50,551 nucleotides of DNA from an uncultured Lachnospiraceae bacterium (GTDB lineage Bacteria > Bacillota > Clostridia > Lachnospirales > Lachnospiraceae): contig CACYMQ010000014.1 in the NCBI GenBank assembly GCA_902775555.1, positions 1-50,551 of the forward strand, written 5' to 3'. The translations under genes were made by a program, and so were the position numbers. The notes under the pieces were generated by a model that was not told the origin of the DNA, searched no databases, and was given only the letters and a program-made list of their open reading frames with translations. Positions within the stretch are counted from its first letter, which is position 1; every line of letters starts with the position of its first letter. This document shows positions 33,289 to 42,221 of the stretch, piece by piece.

Positions 33289-34337
33289 TGTCTCTCATAT
33301 GCCATTTCGATCAGATCCGGCACATACTCGGACATGGGATGTCCCACCTTCGCCATCAGCATGGGATACATACTGATGGATGTATGTCCGGGAATCGTAT
33401 TGATCTCATTGAAGACGACCCTGTTGGTTCCTTCCTCCAGGAAGAAATCCACCCTGGCCATTCCGAAGCAGTCGCAGGCCTTATAGATCCTGATGGCTGT
33501 CTCCCTGAATTCATCTTCCTTCCCTTCCGGAAGCACGGGATTTACATCCGTGATGGAATCCGCATTATTGTATTTTGCATCAAAATCGTAGAATTCGGCA
33601 GCTGCCACGATCTCACCTACGCCACTTGCGAAGGTCTTATCTCCATGTCCGTATACCGCGCACTCGATCTCCCGACCTACAATGGTTTCCTCTACAAGGA
33701 TCTTGCTGTCATGCTCCGCCGCCAGACGAAGCCCGGCGATCAGCTCCTCTCTGTCATGGGCTTTGGTGATCCCCATGGAAGAGCCTGCATTTGACGGCTT
33801 GATAAATACCGGATAGTCATGCGCCGCTTCCACCCTGGCCACAACGGAATCCATATCCGTGAGTTCCCAGGAACGGACCGGAACATACGCGGCCTGTGCG
33901 ACACCGACGCTGTCCGCGATCACCTTCGTAAAGAACTTGTCCATGGTTATGGCACCGGACAGATGCCCGCATCCCACGTAGGGCAGCATGGCGGTTTCAA
34001 AGAGTCCCTGAACCGTTCCGTCCTCTCCCCAGAGACCGTGCAGTACCGGAAAAGCGACATCCACCGTGACTTTCTCGATCCGGTCGCCCTCCGTAAGGAA
34101 GAGAGTCCGGTCTGTCTCCGGAGACAAAACGGCATGGATCCTGCTCTCCTTCCAGCTTCCATCCTCCATCGATTCCACAGAAGGTGCCAGAAGCCAGGCG
34201 CCTTTCTTTGTAATTCCCACCAGGATCTTCTCATAACGATCCTCCGGGATCGACTTTGCGACGGTTGCCGCAGAGATCACGGAGACATCATGCTCCGAGG
34301 AACGACCTCCGAACAATACCAGAACCTTCTTCTTCAT
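33285..34337 (-). CDS. ddl: D-alanine--D-alanine ligase
   Basis: 350 residues. LFGGRSSEHDVSVISAATVA is the N-terminal D-Ala site and ITMDKFFTKVIADSVGV the central signature. VFIKPSNAGSSMGITKA is the ATP-grasp phosphate loop, EFYDFDAKYNNA the omega loop, and FFLEEGTNRVVFNEINTIPG with HTSISMYP the metal site and C-terminal D-Ala site. The omega loop has Lys-Tyr (AKY), the residue set typical of D-Ala-D-Ala rather than depsipeptide enzymes. It provides the dipeptide for peptidoglycan precursors. GGAGG lies about 12 bases upstream. Convergent with the CPBP gene, with no terminator between. Confidence 0.96.
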   Translation of the reverse strand: MKKKVLVLFGGRSSEHDVSVISAATVAKSIPEDRYEKILVGITKKGAWLLAPSVESMEDGSWKESRIHAVLSPETDRTLFLTEGDRIEKVTVDVAFPVLHGLWGEDGTVQGLFETAMLPYVGCGHLSGAITMDKFFTKVIADSVGVAQAAYVPVRSWELTDMDSVVARVEAAHDYPVFIKPSNAGSSMGITKAHDREELIAGLRLAAEHDSKILVEETIVGREIECAVYGHGDKTFASGVGEIVAAAEFYDFDAKYNNADSITDVNPVLPEGKEDEFRETAIRIYKACDCFGMARVDFFLEEGTNRVVFNEINTIPGHTSISMYPMLMAKVGHPMSEYVPDLIEMAYERH

Positions 34338-34466
34338 TTTCTTTCTATTCCTCCATTCAGTTATTCACCGGATCATCCCGGCAATCAACCAGTCAGTATC
34401 TTCCTTTTGCCCGGTACGGGATGTGGGAATTCTTTTCCTCACCATGAATTTCATTTCACGGACAGA

Positions 34467-35162
34467 TCAGCAGCAAACAGAAGTACTATATACCCTTTTT
34501 GCGCCGGATGCAAGCAGCACCTCCGTACAGGCATCCACCGTTGCGCCCGTGGTATAGATATCATCCACCAGAAGGACACAGGGTGGCGGTGTTTCCGGCC
34601 CCGGCTGAAATGCGGACCTCAGATTCAGCGCCCGTTCCTCCCTGGAGAGTTTTTTCTGCGCTGTGGTATCCGCACTTCTGATGAGGAGATCCTCATTTAC
34701 GGGGATTCCCAGACTCCGTGACATGGCCTGTGCCAGAAGGGCGGCCTGATTATATCCTCTCTTCCTCAGTCGATGCGGATGCACGGGTACCGGCACCAGA
34801 CAGTCCGGTGAGATCTCCTTCCAGCGGTCAGCAAAATGCTCCGCCATCAGTTTCCCATAAAAGTCGGCATATTCTGCCCTCCCGTGGTACTTCAGTGCCG
34901 CCATGGCATCCGATACCGGAGGGACATAGCGCAGCACGGGGAAACCCTGTCGGAAGAGATGCTCCTTCCTCATACAGTCTCCGCAGAACTCCGTTTCTTC
35001 GTTCTCCACTGTCTTTCCGCATCTGAAGCAACGCGGTTCCTCTATAAAAGGGAGTTTCCTTCCGCAGGCCTGACAGACACCCTCCGTCCCGTAGGGCAGA
35101 ACCTCATCACAGACCGCACATCTGCGCGGAAAGAACAGATCCTTCAGACTATTTCCGTTCAT
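34467..35162 (-). CDS. comF: ComF-family phosphoribosyltransferase-like protein
   Basis: 231 residues. The N-terminal zinc ribbon has four CxxC pairs (CAVC, CQAC, CFRCG, CGDCM). The phosphoribosyltransferase-like domain includes VPVPVHPHRLRKRGYNQAAL and the PRPP loop LLVDDIYTTGATVD. In competent bacteria ComF assists DNA uptake or processing; elsewhere its role is open. Its start overlaps the end of recD2 by 14 bp, so the two DNA-handling genes are cotranslated. Confidence 0.93.
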   Translation of the reverse strand: MNGNSLKDLFFPRRCAVCDEVLPYGTEGVCQACGRKLPFIEEPRCFRCGKTVENEETEFCGDCMRKEHLFRQGFPVLRYVPPVSDAMAALKYHGRAEYADFYGKLMAEHFADRWKEISPDCLVPVPVHPHRLRKRGYNQAALLAQAMSRSLGIPVNEDLLIRSADTTAQKKLSREERALNLRSAFQPGPETPPPCVLLVDDIYTTGATVDACTEVLLASGAKRVYSTSVCC

Positions 35163-37419
35163 GAATCTCCTTTATTCTCAGTGTCAGGCTGGTAAAGCGC
35201 TTCTGCTCGCTCTCGTTATCGATCATACGATTTGCAAGAGGAAGATTGCCCACCAGCACCACCAGTTCCTTTGCACGGGTCACTGCAGTATAGAACAGAT
35301 TCCGGTTCAGCAGCTTGTCAGGGCCCGGATACAGCGGGATGACCACTGCAGGGTACTCGCTTCCCTGGGATTTATGGATGGTCACGGCAAATGCATGCTC
35401 CAGTTCATCCGCCATATGAAAGCTGTAACGGGCAACTCTTCCGTCATCAAACCGGATCTCCATCTCTTCATTGAAATCATCGATGCTTTGGATCCGTCCC
35501 ATATCCCCGTTGAAGACACCGACCCCTTCCTCTTCCAGGTAATCTGTCTCCTTCGCGGGAGGAAGTCTCCACTCCAGTTTATAATTGTTCCGGATCTGCA
35601 TGATCTTGTCTCCCTCACGGAAGATCACGTCCCCGACCTGTTTTTCCCTTTTCATCGGAGAAGGCGGATTCAGAGTCTTCTGAAGCCTGCGGTTCAGAGA
35701 TTCCACTCCAAGTTCGCCCTTTCGCATGGGGGTCAGAACCTGGATCTCGTCCGAAGCGATCCCCAGATAGCCCGGAAGATTTGTAAGCAGCAGTTCTTCG
35801 ATCTCATGACCCACTGCCTCGGAACCGTTCCGGGGTATGAAGAAGAAATCCTTACTCTTATTGCTGATCGGCAAATGTTCTCCGTTCTTGATCCTGTGGG
35901 CATTACCGACGATCTGGCTCTCCTCTGCCTGACGGAAAATAGTGGTCAGCGTGGTCACGGGGAAGCATTCGCTGGTAATGATGTCATGCAGCACATTTCC
36001 GGCTCCGACGGAAGGAAGCTGGTCGATATCCCCTACCAGGATCAGCCTGGTTCCGTAGGGAACCGCTTCCAGAAGAGAATGAAACAGGGAAGCATCCACC
36101 ATGGAAGCCTCATCAATGATCACCGCATCGCATTCCAGCGGTTTTTCCCTGTTCCTCGCAAAATAAAGCCGCTGGTTGTTCTCTCTTCCGGGTTCACCGG
36201 AGAACTCCAGCAGGCGATGTATGGTTCTTGCCTTTACACCGGTGGATTCCGTGATCCTTTTTGCGGCCCGCCCTGTAGGAGCAGCCAGCTCCACCTCCAT
36301 CCCCCGGTTCTCAAAATACCGGATCAGCGCATTGATGATGGTCGTCTTTCCTGTTCCCGGTCCTCCGGTGATCACCGCCACGCCGGAACAGATCGATGTC
36401 TCCACGGCTTTTCGCTGTTCCGGATCCAGCCGTATGGACAGTCCGCGCTCCACCTCATCTATCGCCTCATCCAGCTCATCCTTCGGGGTTTCATACCGAA
36501 GACAGAGATCCGTCAGCATACCCGCGGTCTCTGTTTCATTTTTATAATTCCACCAGGTATAGACTGCAGGAATGACAGGGCTTCCCGGATCATCATCCGG
36601 ACTGATCTGCTTCATGACCAGCCGGCGCTCCATCGCCATATCCAGAAGCTGGTCATGCACCCTGTCTGCAAACCCCTCCCAGTCCTCTTCCATATTCATA
36701 ACCTGTGCGGTAAGATAGGTCAGCTGCTGCTCGGGAAGATACATATGTCCTTCCGTCATGGCCTGTGTCAGGACATAAAGGATCGCTGACTGCAGTCGGT
36801 AGATACTGTCTGCAGCCACGCCGACGGCCACGGCGATCTCATCTGCCCGCCGAAAGCCGATGCCGGGGATATCCTCCACCAGCCGGTATGGATTTTCTTT
36901 GATAATGGAATAGACATCCTTTCCGTAGACTTCATAGATCTTCATCGCAAGATTTGCGCGGATGCCATACCTGGTCAGGTAAATGATCACTTCCTGATAT
37001 TCATGATCGGTCTGATATGCCTCACCGATCTCCCTGGCTTTCCTTGCCGAGATTCCCTTCACCTCCGCAAGGCGCTCCGGTTCTTCTGCCAGGATCCGGA
37101 GGGTATCGTCCTGGAAGAGCTTGACGATCCTCTTTGCCAGCACCGCTCCGATCCCCTTTACCAGCCCGGAGGACAGATACCTCTCGATCCCCAGAGAATC
37201 AACGGGCATGGAGAGTTCGAAGCTCTGCACCTGAAACTGGATATCATATTGGGGGTGATGCACATACTCGCCTTCTGCCTGTATATACATCCCCTCATAG
37301 ATTCCGGCCATGGTTCCAACGAAGGTCTCCTCCCCCTCCGTGGTCTCAACGGCGAAAACCGTATAGCCGGTGTCCTCATTTCTGTAAATGATTTTTTCGA
37401 TATAACCTTCGCATATCAT
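35149..37419 (-). CDS. recD2: RecD2-like 5'-3' DNA helicase (SF1B)
   Basis: 756 residues. An N-terminal OB-like domain is followed by tandem helix-hairpin-helix motifs (VKGIGAVLAKRIVKLF, VKGISARKAREIGEAYQ, EDIPGIGFRRADEIAV). The helicase core has Walker A TGGPGTGKTTIINALIRYFE, Walker B DAVIIDEASMVDASLFHSLL and motif III LVGDIDQLPSVGAGNVLHDI, with the C-terminal UvrD-like AVTIHKSQGSEYPAVVIP and FYTAVTRAKELVVLVG. RecD2 unwinds DNA without RecBC and helps tolerate replication stress. It begins 22 bp after mreB with GGAG ten bases before ATG. Confidence 0.96.
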   Translation of the reverse strand: MICEGYIEKIIYRNEDTGYTVFAVETTEGEETFVGTMAGIYEGMYIQAEGEYVHHPQYDIQFQVQSFELSMPVDSLGIERYLSSGLVKGIGAVLAKRIVKLFQDDTLRILAEEPERLAEVKGISARKAREIGEAYQTDHEYQEVIIYLTRYGIRANLAMKIYEVYGKDVYSIIKENPYRLVEDIPGIGFRRADEIAVAVGVAADSIYRLQSAILYVLTQAMTEGHMYLPEQQLTYLTAQVMNMEEDWEGFADRVHDQLLDMAMERRLVMKQISPDDDPGSPVIPAVYTWWNYKNETETAGMLTDLCLRYETPKDELDEAIDEVERGLSIRLDPEQRKAVETSICSGVAVITGGPGTGKTTIINALIRYFENRGMEVELAAPTGRAAKRITESTGVKARTIHRLLEFSGEPGRENNQRLYFARNREKPLECDAVIIDEASMVDASLFHSLLEAVPYGTRLILVGDIDQLPSVGAGNVLHDIITSECFPVTTLTTIFRQAEESQIVGNAHRIKNGEHLPISNKSKDFFFIPRNGSEAVGHEIEELLLTNLPGYLGIASDEIQVLTPMRKGELGVESLNRRLQKTLNPPSPMKREKQVGDVIFREGDKIMQIRNNYKLEWRLPPAKETDYLEEEGVGVFNGDMGRIQSIDDFNEEMEIRFDDGRVARYSFHMADELEHAFAVTIHKSQGSEYPAVVIPLYPGPDKLLNRNLFYTAVTRAKELVVLVGNLPLANRMIDNESEQKRFTSLTLRIKEIHERK

Positions 37420-37441
37420 GGACTATACGCTCCATTTACGA

Positions 37442-38431
37442 TCATTTCTCGTCGTCGATATACTCCACGTACTTTCCGGTTCCGATGGCAACTACGGAAA
37501 GCGGGTCCTCCGCTGTCATGGTCGTGATCCCCGTCTTCTCCTCGATGAGCTGTTCCAGACCATGAAGGAGAGCTCCGCCGCCTGTAAGAACGATCCCCCT
37601 GTCAGCGATATCCGCCGCCAGTTCAGGAGGTGTCTTCTCCATCACCGCATGGATCGCTTCCACGATCTGTCCGGTGGGTTCACGCAGCGCCTCTTCTGTT
37701 TCATCCGAAGTGATCATTACCGTCTTCGGAAGTCCGGTCACCAGATTTCTTCCACGCACATCCATGGAAATGTTCTCCGGACGTTTGTAGCATGTACCGA
37801 CATTGATCTTTACTTCCTCTGCGGTCCTGTCACCGATCAGAAGATTGTGTCTCTTTCGAACATATCGTATGATGGCATCATCGAAATCATCTCCTGCCAC
37901 CTTGATGGACTTGCTGACTACGGCGCCTCTCATGGAGATCACCGCGATATCCGTGGTTCCGCCGCCGATATCCACAACCATATTTCCCACCGGGCGGACG
38001 ATATCGATGCCTGCACCGATGGCAGCTGCGATCGGTTCTTCGATGATCGTTACGTCACGGGCTCCTGCATTGTAGGTAGCTTCTTCCACCGCGCGCTTCT
38101 CAACCTCAGTCACGCCGGAAGGTACACAGACACAGATCCTCGGACGGCGTCCGAAGAAATTCCGGCCGACTGCCTTGCGGATGAAATACTTCAACATCTT
38201 CTCCGTGGTGGTATAATCTGAGATCACACCATGGCGGAGCGGCCGGATCGCTATGATATTTCCGGGGGTACGCCCCAGCATCAGCCGTGCTTCCTCGCCG
38301 ATCTCCACAATCTTCTCCTGATCTTTGTCATACGCCACCACTGACGGTTCATTCAGAACAACGCCTCTGCCCTTTACATATACAAGAATGCTTGCAGTAC
38401 CAAGATCAATACCGATATCTGCACTTGCCAT
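37442..38431 (-). CDS. mreB: Rod-shape-determining actin homologue MreB
   Basis: 329 residues. IGIDLGTASILVYVKGRG is the phosphate-1 motif, MVVDIGGGTTDIAVISMRG phosphate-2, and IVLTGGGALLHGLEQLI the adenosine motif. ATG 38431 has AGGAGG upstream; the open frame to 38512 lacks start signals. MreB filaments guide lateral wall synthesis. mreC and mreD are not adjacent; instead a PAS/GAF protein lies 26 bp upstream and recD2 follows. It could be an Mbl-type paralogue, which sequence alone does not settle. Confidence 0.95.
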   Translation of the reverse strand: MASADIGIDLGTASILVYVKGRGVVLNEPSVVAYDKDQEKIVEIGEEARLMLGRTPGNIIAIRPLRHGVISDYTTTEKMLKYFIRKAVGRNFFGRRPRICVCVPSGVTEVEKRAVEEATYNAGARDVTIIEEPIAAAIGAGIDIVRPVGNMVVDIGGGTTDIAVISMRGAVVSKSIKVAGDDFDDAIIRYVRKRHNLLIGDRTAEEVKINVGTCYKRPENISMDVRGRNLVTGLPKTVMITSDETEEALREPTGQIVEAIHAVMEKTPPELAADIADRGIVLTGGGALLHGLEQLIEEKTGITTMTAEDPLSVVAIGTGKYVEYIDDEK

Positions 38432-38457
38432 GTTGGTTCCTCCTAATTCAATATTGA

Positions 38458-40197
38458 CTAATCCTGAGCGATACGGAGAAGTACTGCAGTCGCAGGTGTT
38501 CCGTCGACCCATGCGACGGGGATCTCCGTCACATCATAGATCCCGCCCAGTTCCGTGATATATCTTCGCCATTTTCTGATCCCCTGCGCCGGTTCACTTT
38601 CATGCAGGGTGCTTGGATATCCCTCAAAATCTTCCTTACCTGCAGGGATCAGCTTACGGGAATCCTGTCCCACAAAATCTGTTCCCAGATGCCGGTTCAT
38701 CGCTTCATTTGCGAAAAGGACCAGTCCTGTCTCATTCTCCCTTACAAAAAGATGGATCGTCAGCTGATGGAAGATCTCCAGGAGCGCCTTGGATCCCGGA
38801 CCTTCGGTTCCCGACGCATGTGACCTCTGGAGTTTCACGCTGATCATCTGCGCTGCGATCCCCGCAAACCGGATCTCGGATTCCGTCCAGACACGTTCCC
38901 TTCTGGTTTCCATGAAGATCACCTTGCCCACCGGCTCCCCTTCCACCTTCACGGGCATGATCAGTGCCGCACGGGTGATCCCCTGAAATACACTGACGCG
39001 GATCCGGTTCGTCATACTCTTCTGATCAACGACATAACCCTCTCTCTGGATCATCAGCTTTTCCTTCTCGCTGAGAGCATCGAAGTTGATCTCATGGGGA
39101 ATACGTCCCGTAAGGCTGTAGTAAGCCTCCGGAATATCCTTGGAATCCCAGGTTCCCATTCCCTTCGTCATCACTGCATATTCCACATCCAGCACCTTTG
39201 CTGATTCTTCCAGGATCGTGTGAAGACAGGTATCACTCTCACCATCTACCACTTCATTCAGCTTCATCAGTGTCTGGATCTGCTTTTTCTCAAATTCCAG
39301 CTGTGCTTCGAGTTCCTTCTCACGGCGGCTTCGACGTCCTGCCATCAGGGATTTCTGGATATAGGCCGAGATCAGTTCGCCCAGACGATACTGTTCCCTG
39401 GATGCGATCCGAAGCGCCGCAGACTGTGACTTGTCATGGGCACAGAGCATCCAGGTCGCGAGATGCACTCCGCTGACCATGATCGGGACTGCGGACACCC
39501 GGCTGTCCGGATTTCCGTCATCCAGTTCCATGTAGACCGGCTCCTCCTCCATGAGGGCTGAGCGCTTGATACTGTCGAACATTTCCTGATTCTCAGGGCG
39601 CTCAAACATATCATAGTAATATCCCAGATAGGCCTCAGGACCTACCGGCGGGAACAGAGAATGTCCGTCCTGATCAACGACTGTCGAATAGAGGCTGTAG
39701 GCCTTAGCGAAGAAACCGAAAAGTTCTCCCAGTGTCTCATCGGCAAGCACATCCTTTGTAAGCAGTCTCGCGCTGCTGTCCGGTCCCCGGAGATTATCCG
39801 TCGGAGCGCTTTCCACCGGCGTCGTGATCTCCTGGAAGACATATTCGATCATATAATAATCCGCATCGTAATCTATATATGCCGAGCGAACCTCCACATT
39901 TCGAATGATCCCGTCATCACCGGCGAGACGGACCCTGTAATTGAAGTCCGTCTGTGTTTCGGCCGCGATACTGACAGCATCGATGAAGCCGTCCCTGTCC
40001 TCAGGATGGATATAATCCTTCGGCAGGCGGAAACCGCCCTTCAGACTTGCCAGATTCATACCCAGCTGTTCCACATTTTCGGATATGAACTCCAGCTTCG
40101 TCCGGGTCACCGGTTCATCCTTTGTATATTTCATTACAACTACGCAGCTCTTGGTCATCTCCAAAGCGCGTCCGAGATATCTTCCTACCCGGTCCAA
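38458..40197 (-). CDS. PAS-GAF-PAS sensory protein without catalytic output
   Basis: 579 residues. The N-terminal PAS domain is at about 15-130 (EFISENVEQLGMN, then VEVRSAYIDYDADYYMIEYV). A PocR/sensory region lies at about 155-270 (TLGELFGFFAKAYSLYST). Then come a coiled coil (RRSRREKELEAQLEFEKKQI), a GAF domain at about 325-465 (ILEESAKVLDVEYAVM, VGKVIFMETRRERVWTESEI) and a C-terminal PAS. No kinase, GGDEF, EAL or DNA-binding domain follows. Start TTG 40197 behind AGGGGGTG. It stands between mreB and the DivIVA-like gene, so it may report cell state to the shape machinery; that is inference. Confidence 0.8.
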   Translation of the reverse strand: MDRVGRYLGRALEMTKSCVVVMKYTKDEPVTRTKLEFISENVEQLGMNLASLKGGFRLPKDYIHPEDRDGFIDAVSIAAETQTDFNYRVRLAGDDGIIRNVEVRSAYIDYDADYYMIEYVFQEITTPVESAPTDNLRGPDSSARLLTKDVLADETLGELFGFFAKAYSLYSTVVDQDGHSLFPPVGPEAYLGYYYDMFERPENQEMFDSIKRSALMEEEPVYMELDDGNPDSRVSAVPIMVSGVHLATWMLCAHDKSQSAALRIASREQYRLGELISAYIQKSLMAGRRSRREKELEAQLEFEKKQIQTLMKLNEVVDGESDTCLHTILEESAKVLDVEYAVMTKGMGTWDSKDIPEAYYSLTGRIPHEINFDALSEKEKLMIQREGYVVDQKSMTNRIRVSVFQGITRAALIMPVKVEGEPVGKVIFMETRRERVWTESEIRFAGIAAQMISVKLQRSHASGTEGPGSKALLEIFHQLTIHLFVRENETGLVLFANEAMNRHLGTDFVGQDSRKLIPAGKEDFEGYPSTLHESEPAQGIRKWRRYITELGGIYDVTEIPVAWVDGTPATAVLLRIAQD

Positions 40198-40217
40198 GAC
40201 TTCACCCCCTTTAGAAG

Positions 40218-40246
40218 GAAAAGCAGGGACAGCAATCCCTGCTTTT
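40218..40246 (-). terminator. Terminator after the DivIVA-like gene / before the PAS gene
   Basis: AAAAGCAGGGA and TCCCTGCTTTT form an 11-bp stem with a 6-7-nt loop. In the minus direction only a short T-run follows, so termination may be partial. The stem sits 36 bp before the next gene's TTG. Confidence 0.55.
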
Positions 40247-40281
40247 TGTCCTGTGTGATTTATATACCTTCCGTACTGCTC

Positions 40282-41133
40282 TTACTGATTCAGATCTCCG
40301 AAGGCTCCGTCTGTAAGTTCCTTTGTCTTCTTAACCGAAGCCACTACATTTTCCACGGATTCCTGCAGCTGGGAAATGAATTCGCCGATGCTCTCGCATT
40401 CTCTCTTCACCTGGGAACGGGTCATATGAACCTCTTCCCTGGTCTTCTGCTTCAGTTCCTCGCACTCAGCCTCTGCTTCAGCCTTCATCTTATCGCAGTC
40501 CGCTTCCGTAGTGGAACGGAGATTCTCGCAATAGGTCTCCGTCGTCAGCTTCTGATTTGCGCAATCATAGCTTGTAGTGGATCTCTGACGCTCGCACTCC
40601 TCTTCCGTCGTTGCCTTCAGGCTTCTGCAGCTCTCATTCGTCTCTGCGGTAAGGCGTGCACAGTCAGATTCCGTAGTGGAACGAAGCTCATCGCACTGGC
40701 TCCGTGTCTCCTCCATCATCTTCTCCAACTCGGCAGCAACCTCTGCACGCTTGGATTCACACTCTTTCTCTGTATCACGTACCAAACGGTCAGCACGGAT
40801 CTGGGCATCCAAAGCCACCTTGCTGACAGACTCATACTTGGCTCTGTAATCTTCCTCATTTGCCTCATAATCGGCAAGCTTGGCACGAAGTGTATCCAGT
40901 TCATCCTGCAGATCCGTGTTGGCATCCTTCAGCTTGTCTACGGTATCCTTCGACTCGCTCATATTTACCTCACGCATCTTCCGAAGACTGTCAACAGTCT
41001 CTCCCAGCTTTACGGTGGTTTCCTTCAGCTGTGAGATCTGCTTCTCATAATCTTCCTGCATCTCCGTGATGTATGTTTCAACTGCCTTCTTATCGTATCC
41101 GCCAAATGACACTGTTTTTAAATCGAATTCCAT
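40282..41133 (-). CDS. DivIVA-domain-like coiled-coil protein with hendecad cysteine ladder
   Basis: 283 residues. The N-terminus (MEFDLKTVSFGGYDKKAVET, then YITEMQEDYEKQI) has the DivIVA/GpsB layout: short membrane-binding start, then G-Y-D-x-x-A-V and coiled coil. From residue 125 to 246 there is a strict 11-residue repeat with Cys at 125, 147, 158, 169, 180, 191, 202, 213, 224 and 246; positions 136 and 235 are Leu and Val. Units read like CDELRSTTESD and CARLTAETNES. Such a register would place all Cys along one face of a parallel coil. ATG 41133 follows AAAGGGGAA. Near mreB, so a role in polar or septal organisation is likely but inferred. Confidence 0.85.
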   Translation of the reverse strand: MEFDLKTVSFGGYDKKAVETYITEMQEDYEKQISQLKETTVKLGETVDSLRKMREVNMSESKDTVDKLKDANTDLQDELDTLRAKLADYEANEEDYRAKYESVSKVALDAQIRADRLVRDTEKECESKRAEVAAELEKMMEETRSQCDELRSTTESDCARLTAETNESCRSLKATTEEECERQRSTTSYDCANQKLTTETYCENLRSTTEADCDKMKAEAEAECEELKQKTREEVHMTRSQVKRECESIGEFISQLQESVENVVASVKKTKELTDGAFGDLNQ

Positions 41134-41368
41134 GATGATTCCCCTTTCCGAATATTGGGCAGGACAGCATGTCTCCCACACCGTCCCGAATGCAACTCCA
41201 TGCTCAGAAATTATATCACATTCCCCCTTGATATGCACCCCATTTTTTCTGTTTCTTCAAAAAAATGTACCGCCGAAGCGGAATCTTGTGAAAGAGACGG
41301 GAATGTGATAAAATGCCCTTTGAGAAAAAGACTGCGGTCAGAAAACCGCCGTCACGGAAAGGACATTT

Positions 41369-42103
41369 ATGAAGAAAAAGATATGCGGCATCCTTCTTAT
41401 GCTGGTCATGATCATGGGATCTCTGACCGGCTGTGGCAGTAAGGAGAGCCAGTTCCAAAGCTATATCCAGTCCCTGATCACAGCCAACTACCTGGGGACC
41501 TCGGATGAATATATCAAGACCACCGGAGTCAACCAGGCGGATGCGGAGGCGCTCTACCTGCAGAATGCCACCCGTCTGGCCAACAACCTGAACGCATATT
41601 ACGGGCTGGATATTACGAACGACCCGGAAATGGGGCCCCGGCTCATCGAAGTCTCCAAGCTGATCTACAGCAAGATCCGGTATGAAGTATCTCCCACCCG
41701 CATGAGCAACGGGATCTATTATGTGGATATCACCATTTATCCCATCAATATCCTGAATGACACACACGATGCGTCTGTGGCTTACGTCGGGGAGTTTAAC
41801 AAGAAGGTATCCGCCGGTGAATACAACAGTTATACCAAAGAGGAGTACCGGAGGGAATTCGCATCCGGCATCCTGAACATCCTGGAGGAAGGCGCAAAGA
41901 ACCTGACCTACCGGGATCCGCAGGTCGTAACCGTCCGGATCATCGAAGGAAAGAACACCTTCTACATCTCCGATGACGATCTCCGGGCCATCGATGCACT
42001 GGTGATCGCAACCGTCCAGGACAGTACCGATACCCCCGGAACAGACACCCCCTCAGATCCCGGCGAGGATAACACGGAAACCACAGAACGTTCCTGGGGA
42101 TAA
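41369..42103 (+). CDS. Lipoprotein of unknown function (DUF5105-like in appearance)
   Basis: 244 residues. A lipoprotein signal (KKKICGILLMLVMIMGSLTG followed by the lipobox Cys22) is cleaved before Cys. The mature part (YIQSLITANYLGTSDEYIK, NDPEMGPRLIEVSKLIYSKI, YYVDITIYPINILN) resembles small clostridial lipoproteins related to DUF5105, from memory and without a search. The C-terminal 25 residues are Pro/Thr/Asp-rich linker-like. SD AAAGGA. Single gene, followed by a palindromic repeat and a bidirectional terminator. Confidence 0.82.
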   Translation: MKKKICGILLMLVMIMGSLTGCGSKESQFQSYIQSLITANYLGTSDEYIKTTGVNQADAEALYLQNATRLANNLNAYYGLDITNDPEMGPRLIEVSKLIYSKIRYEVSPTRMSNGIYYVDITIYPINILNDTHDASVAYVGEFNKKVSAGEYNSYTKEEYRREFASGILNILEEGAKNLTYRDPQVVTVRIIEGKNTFYISDDDLRAIDALVIATVQDSTDTPGTDTPSDPGEDNTETTERSWG

Positions 42104-42106
42104 AGA

Positions 42107-42170
42107 TTCTTCGGGCTGCGCCCTCTGAATGACATCGGATTCTGACATCTGAATGACATCGGATCCCGAC
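42107..42170. repeat. Interspersed palindromic repeat (copy 3, degenerate)
   Basis: AGATTCTTCGGGCTGCGCCC, then three diverged copies of TCTGAATGACATCGGAT. Same family as copies at 20722, 26008 and 44443 but missing the inverted arm. Confidence 0.55.
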
Positions 42171-42181
42171 AGTTGAATAAT

Positions 42182-42221
42182 AAAAAAGACCGGAAGGATG
42201 GAAGTCCTTCCGATCTTTTTT
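42182..42221. terminator. Bidirectional terminator (lipoprotein gene and downstream ncRNA)
   Basis: AGACCGGAAGGA...TCCTTCCGATCT with A6 on the left and T7 on the right. Confidence 0.9.

Noticed and set aside
33580-33620. Phe in the ddl omega loop (EFYDFDAKY), considered as a sign of a D-Ala-D-Lac ligase
   Set aside because: The residue linked to depsipeptide activity is the one after the omega-loop Lys (Tyr216 in E. coli DdlB, Phe261 in Leuconostoc). Here it is Tyr (AKY), so a normal D-Ala-D-Ala enzyme is the better reading.
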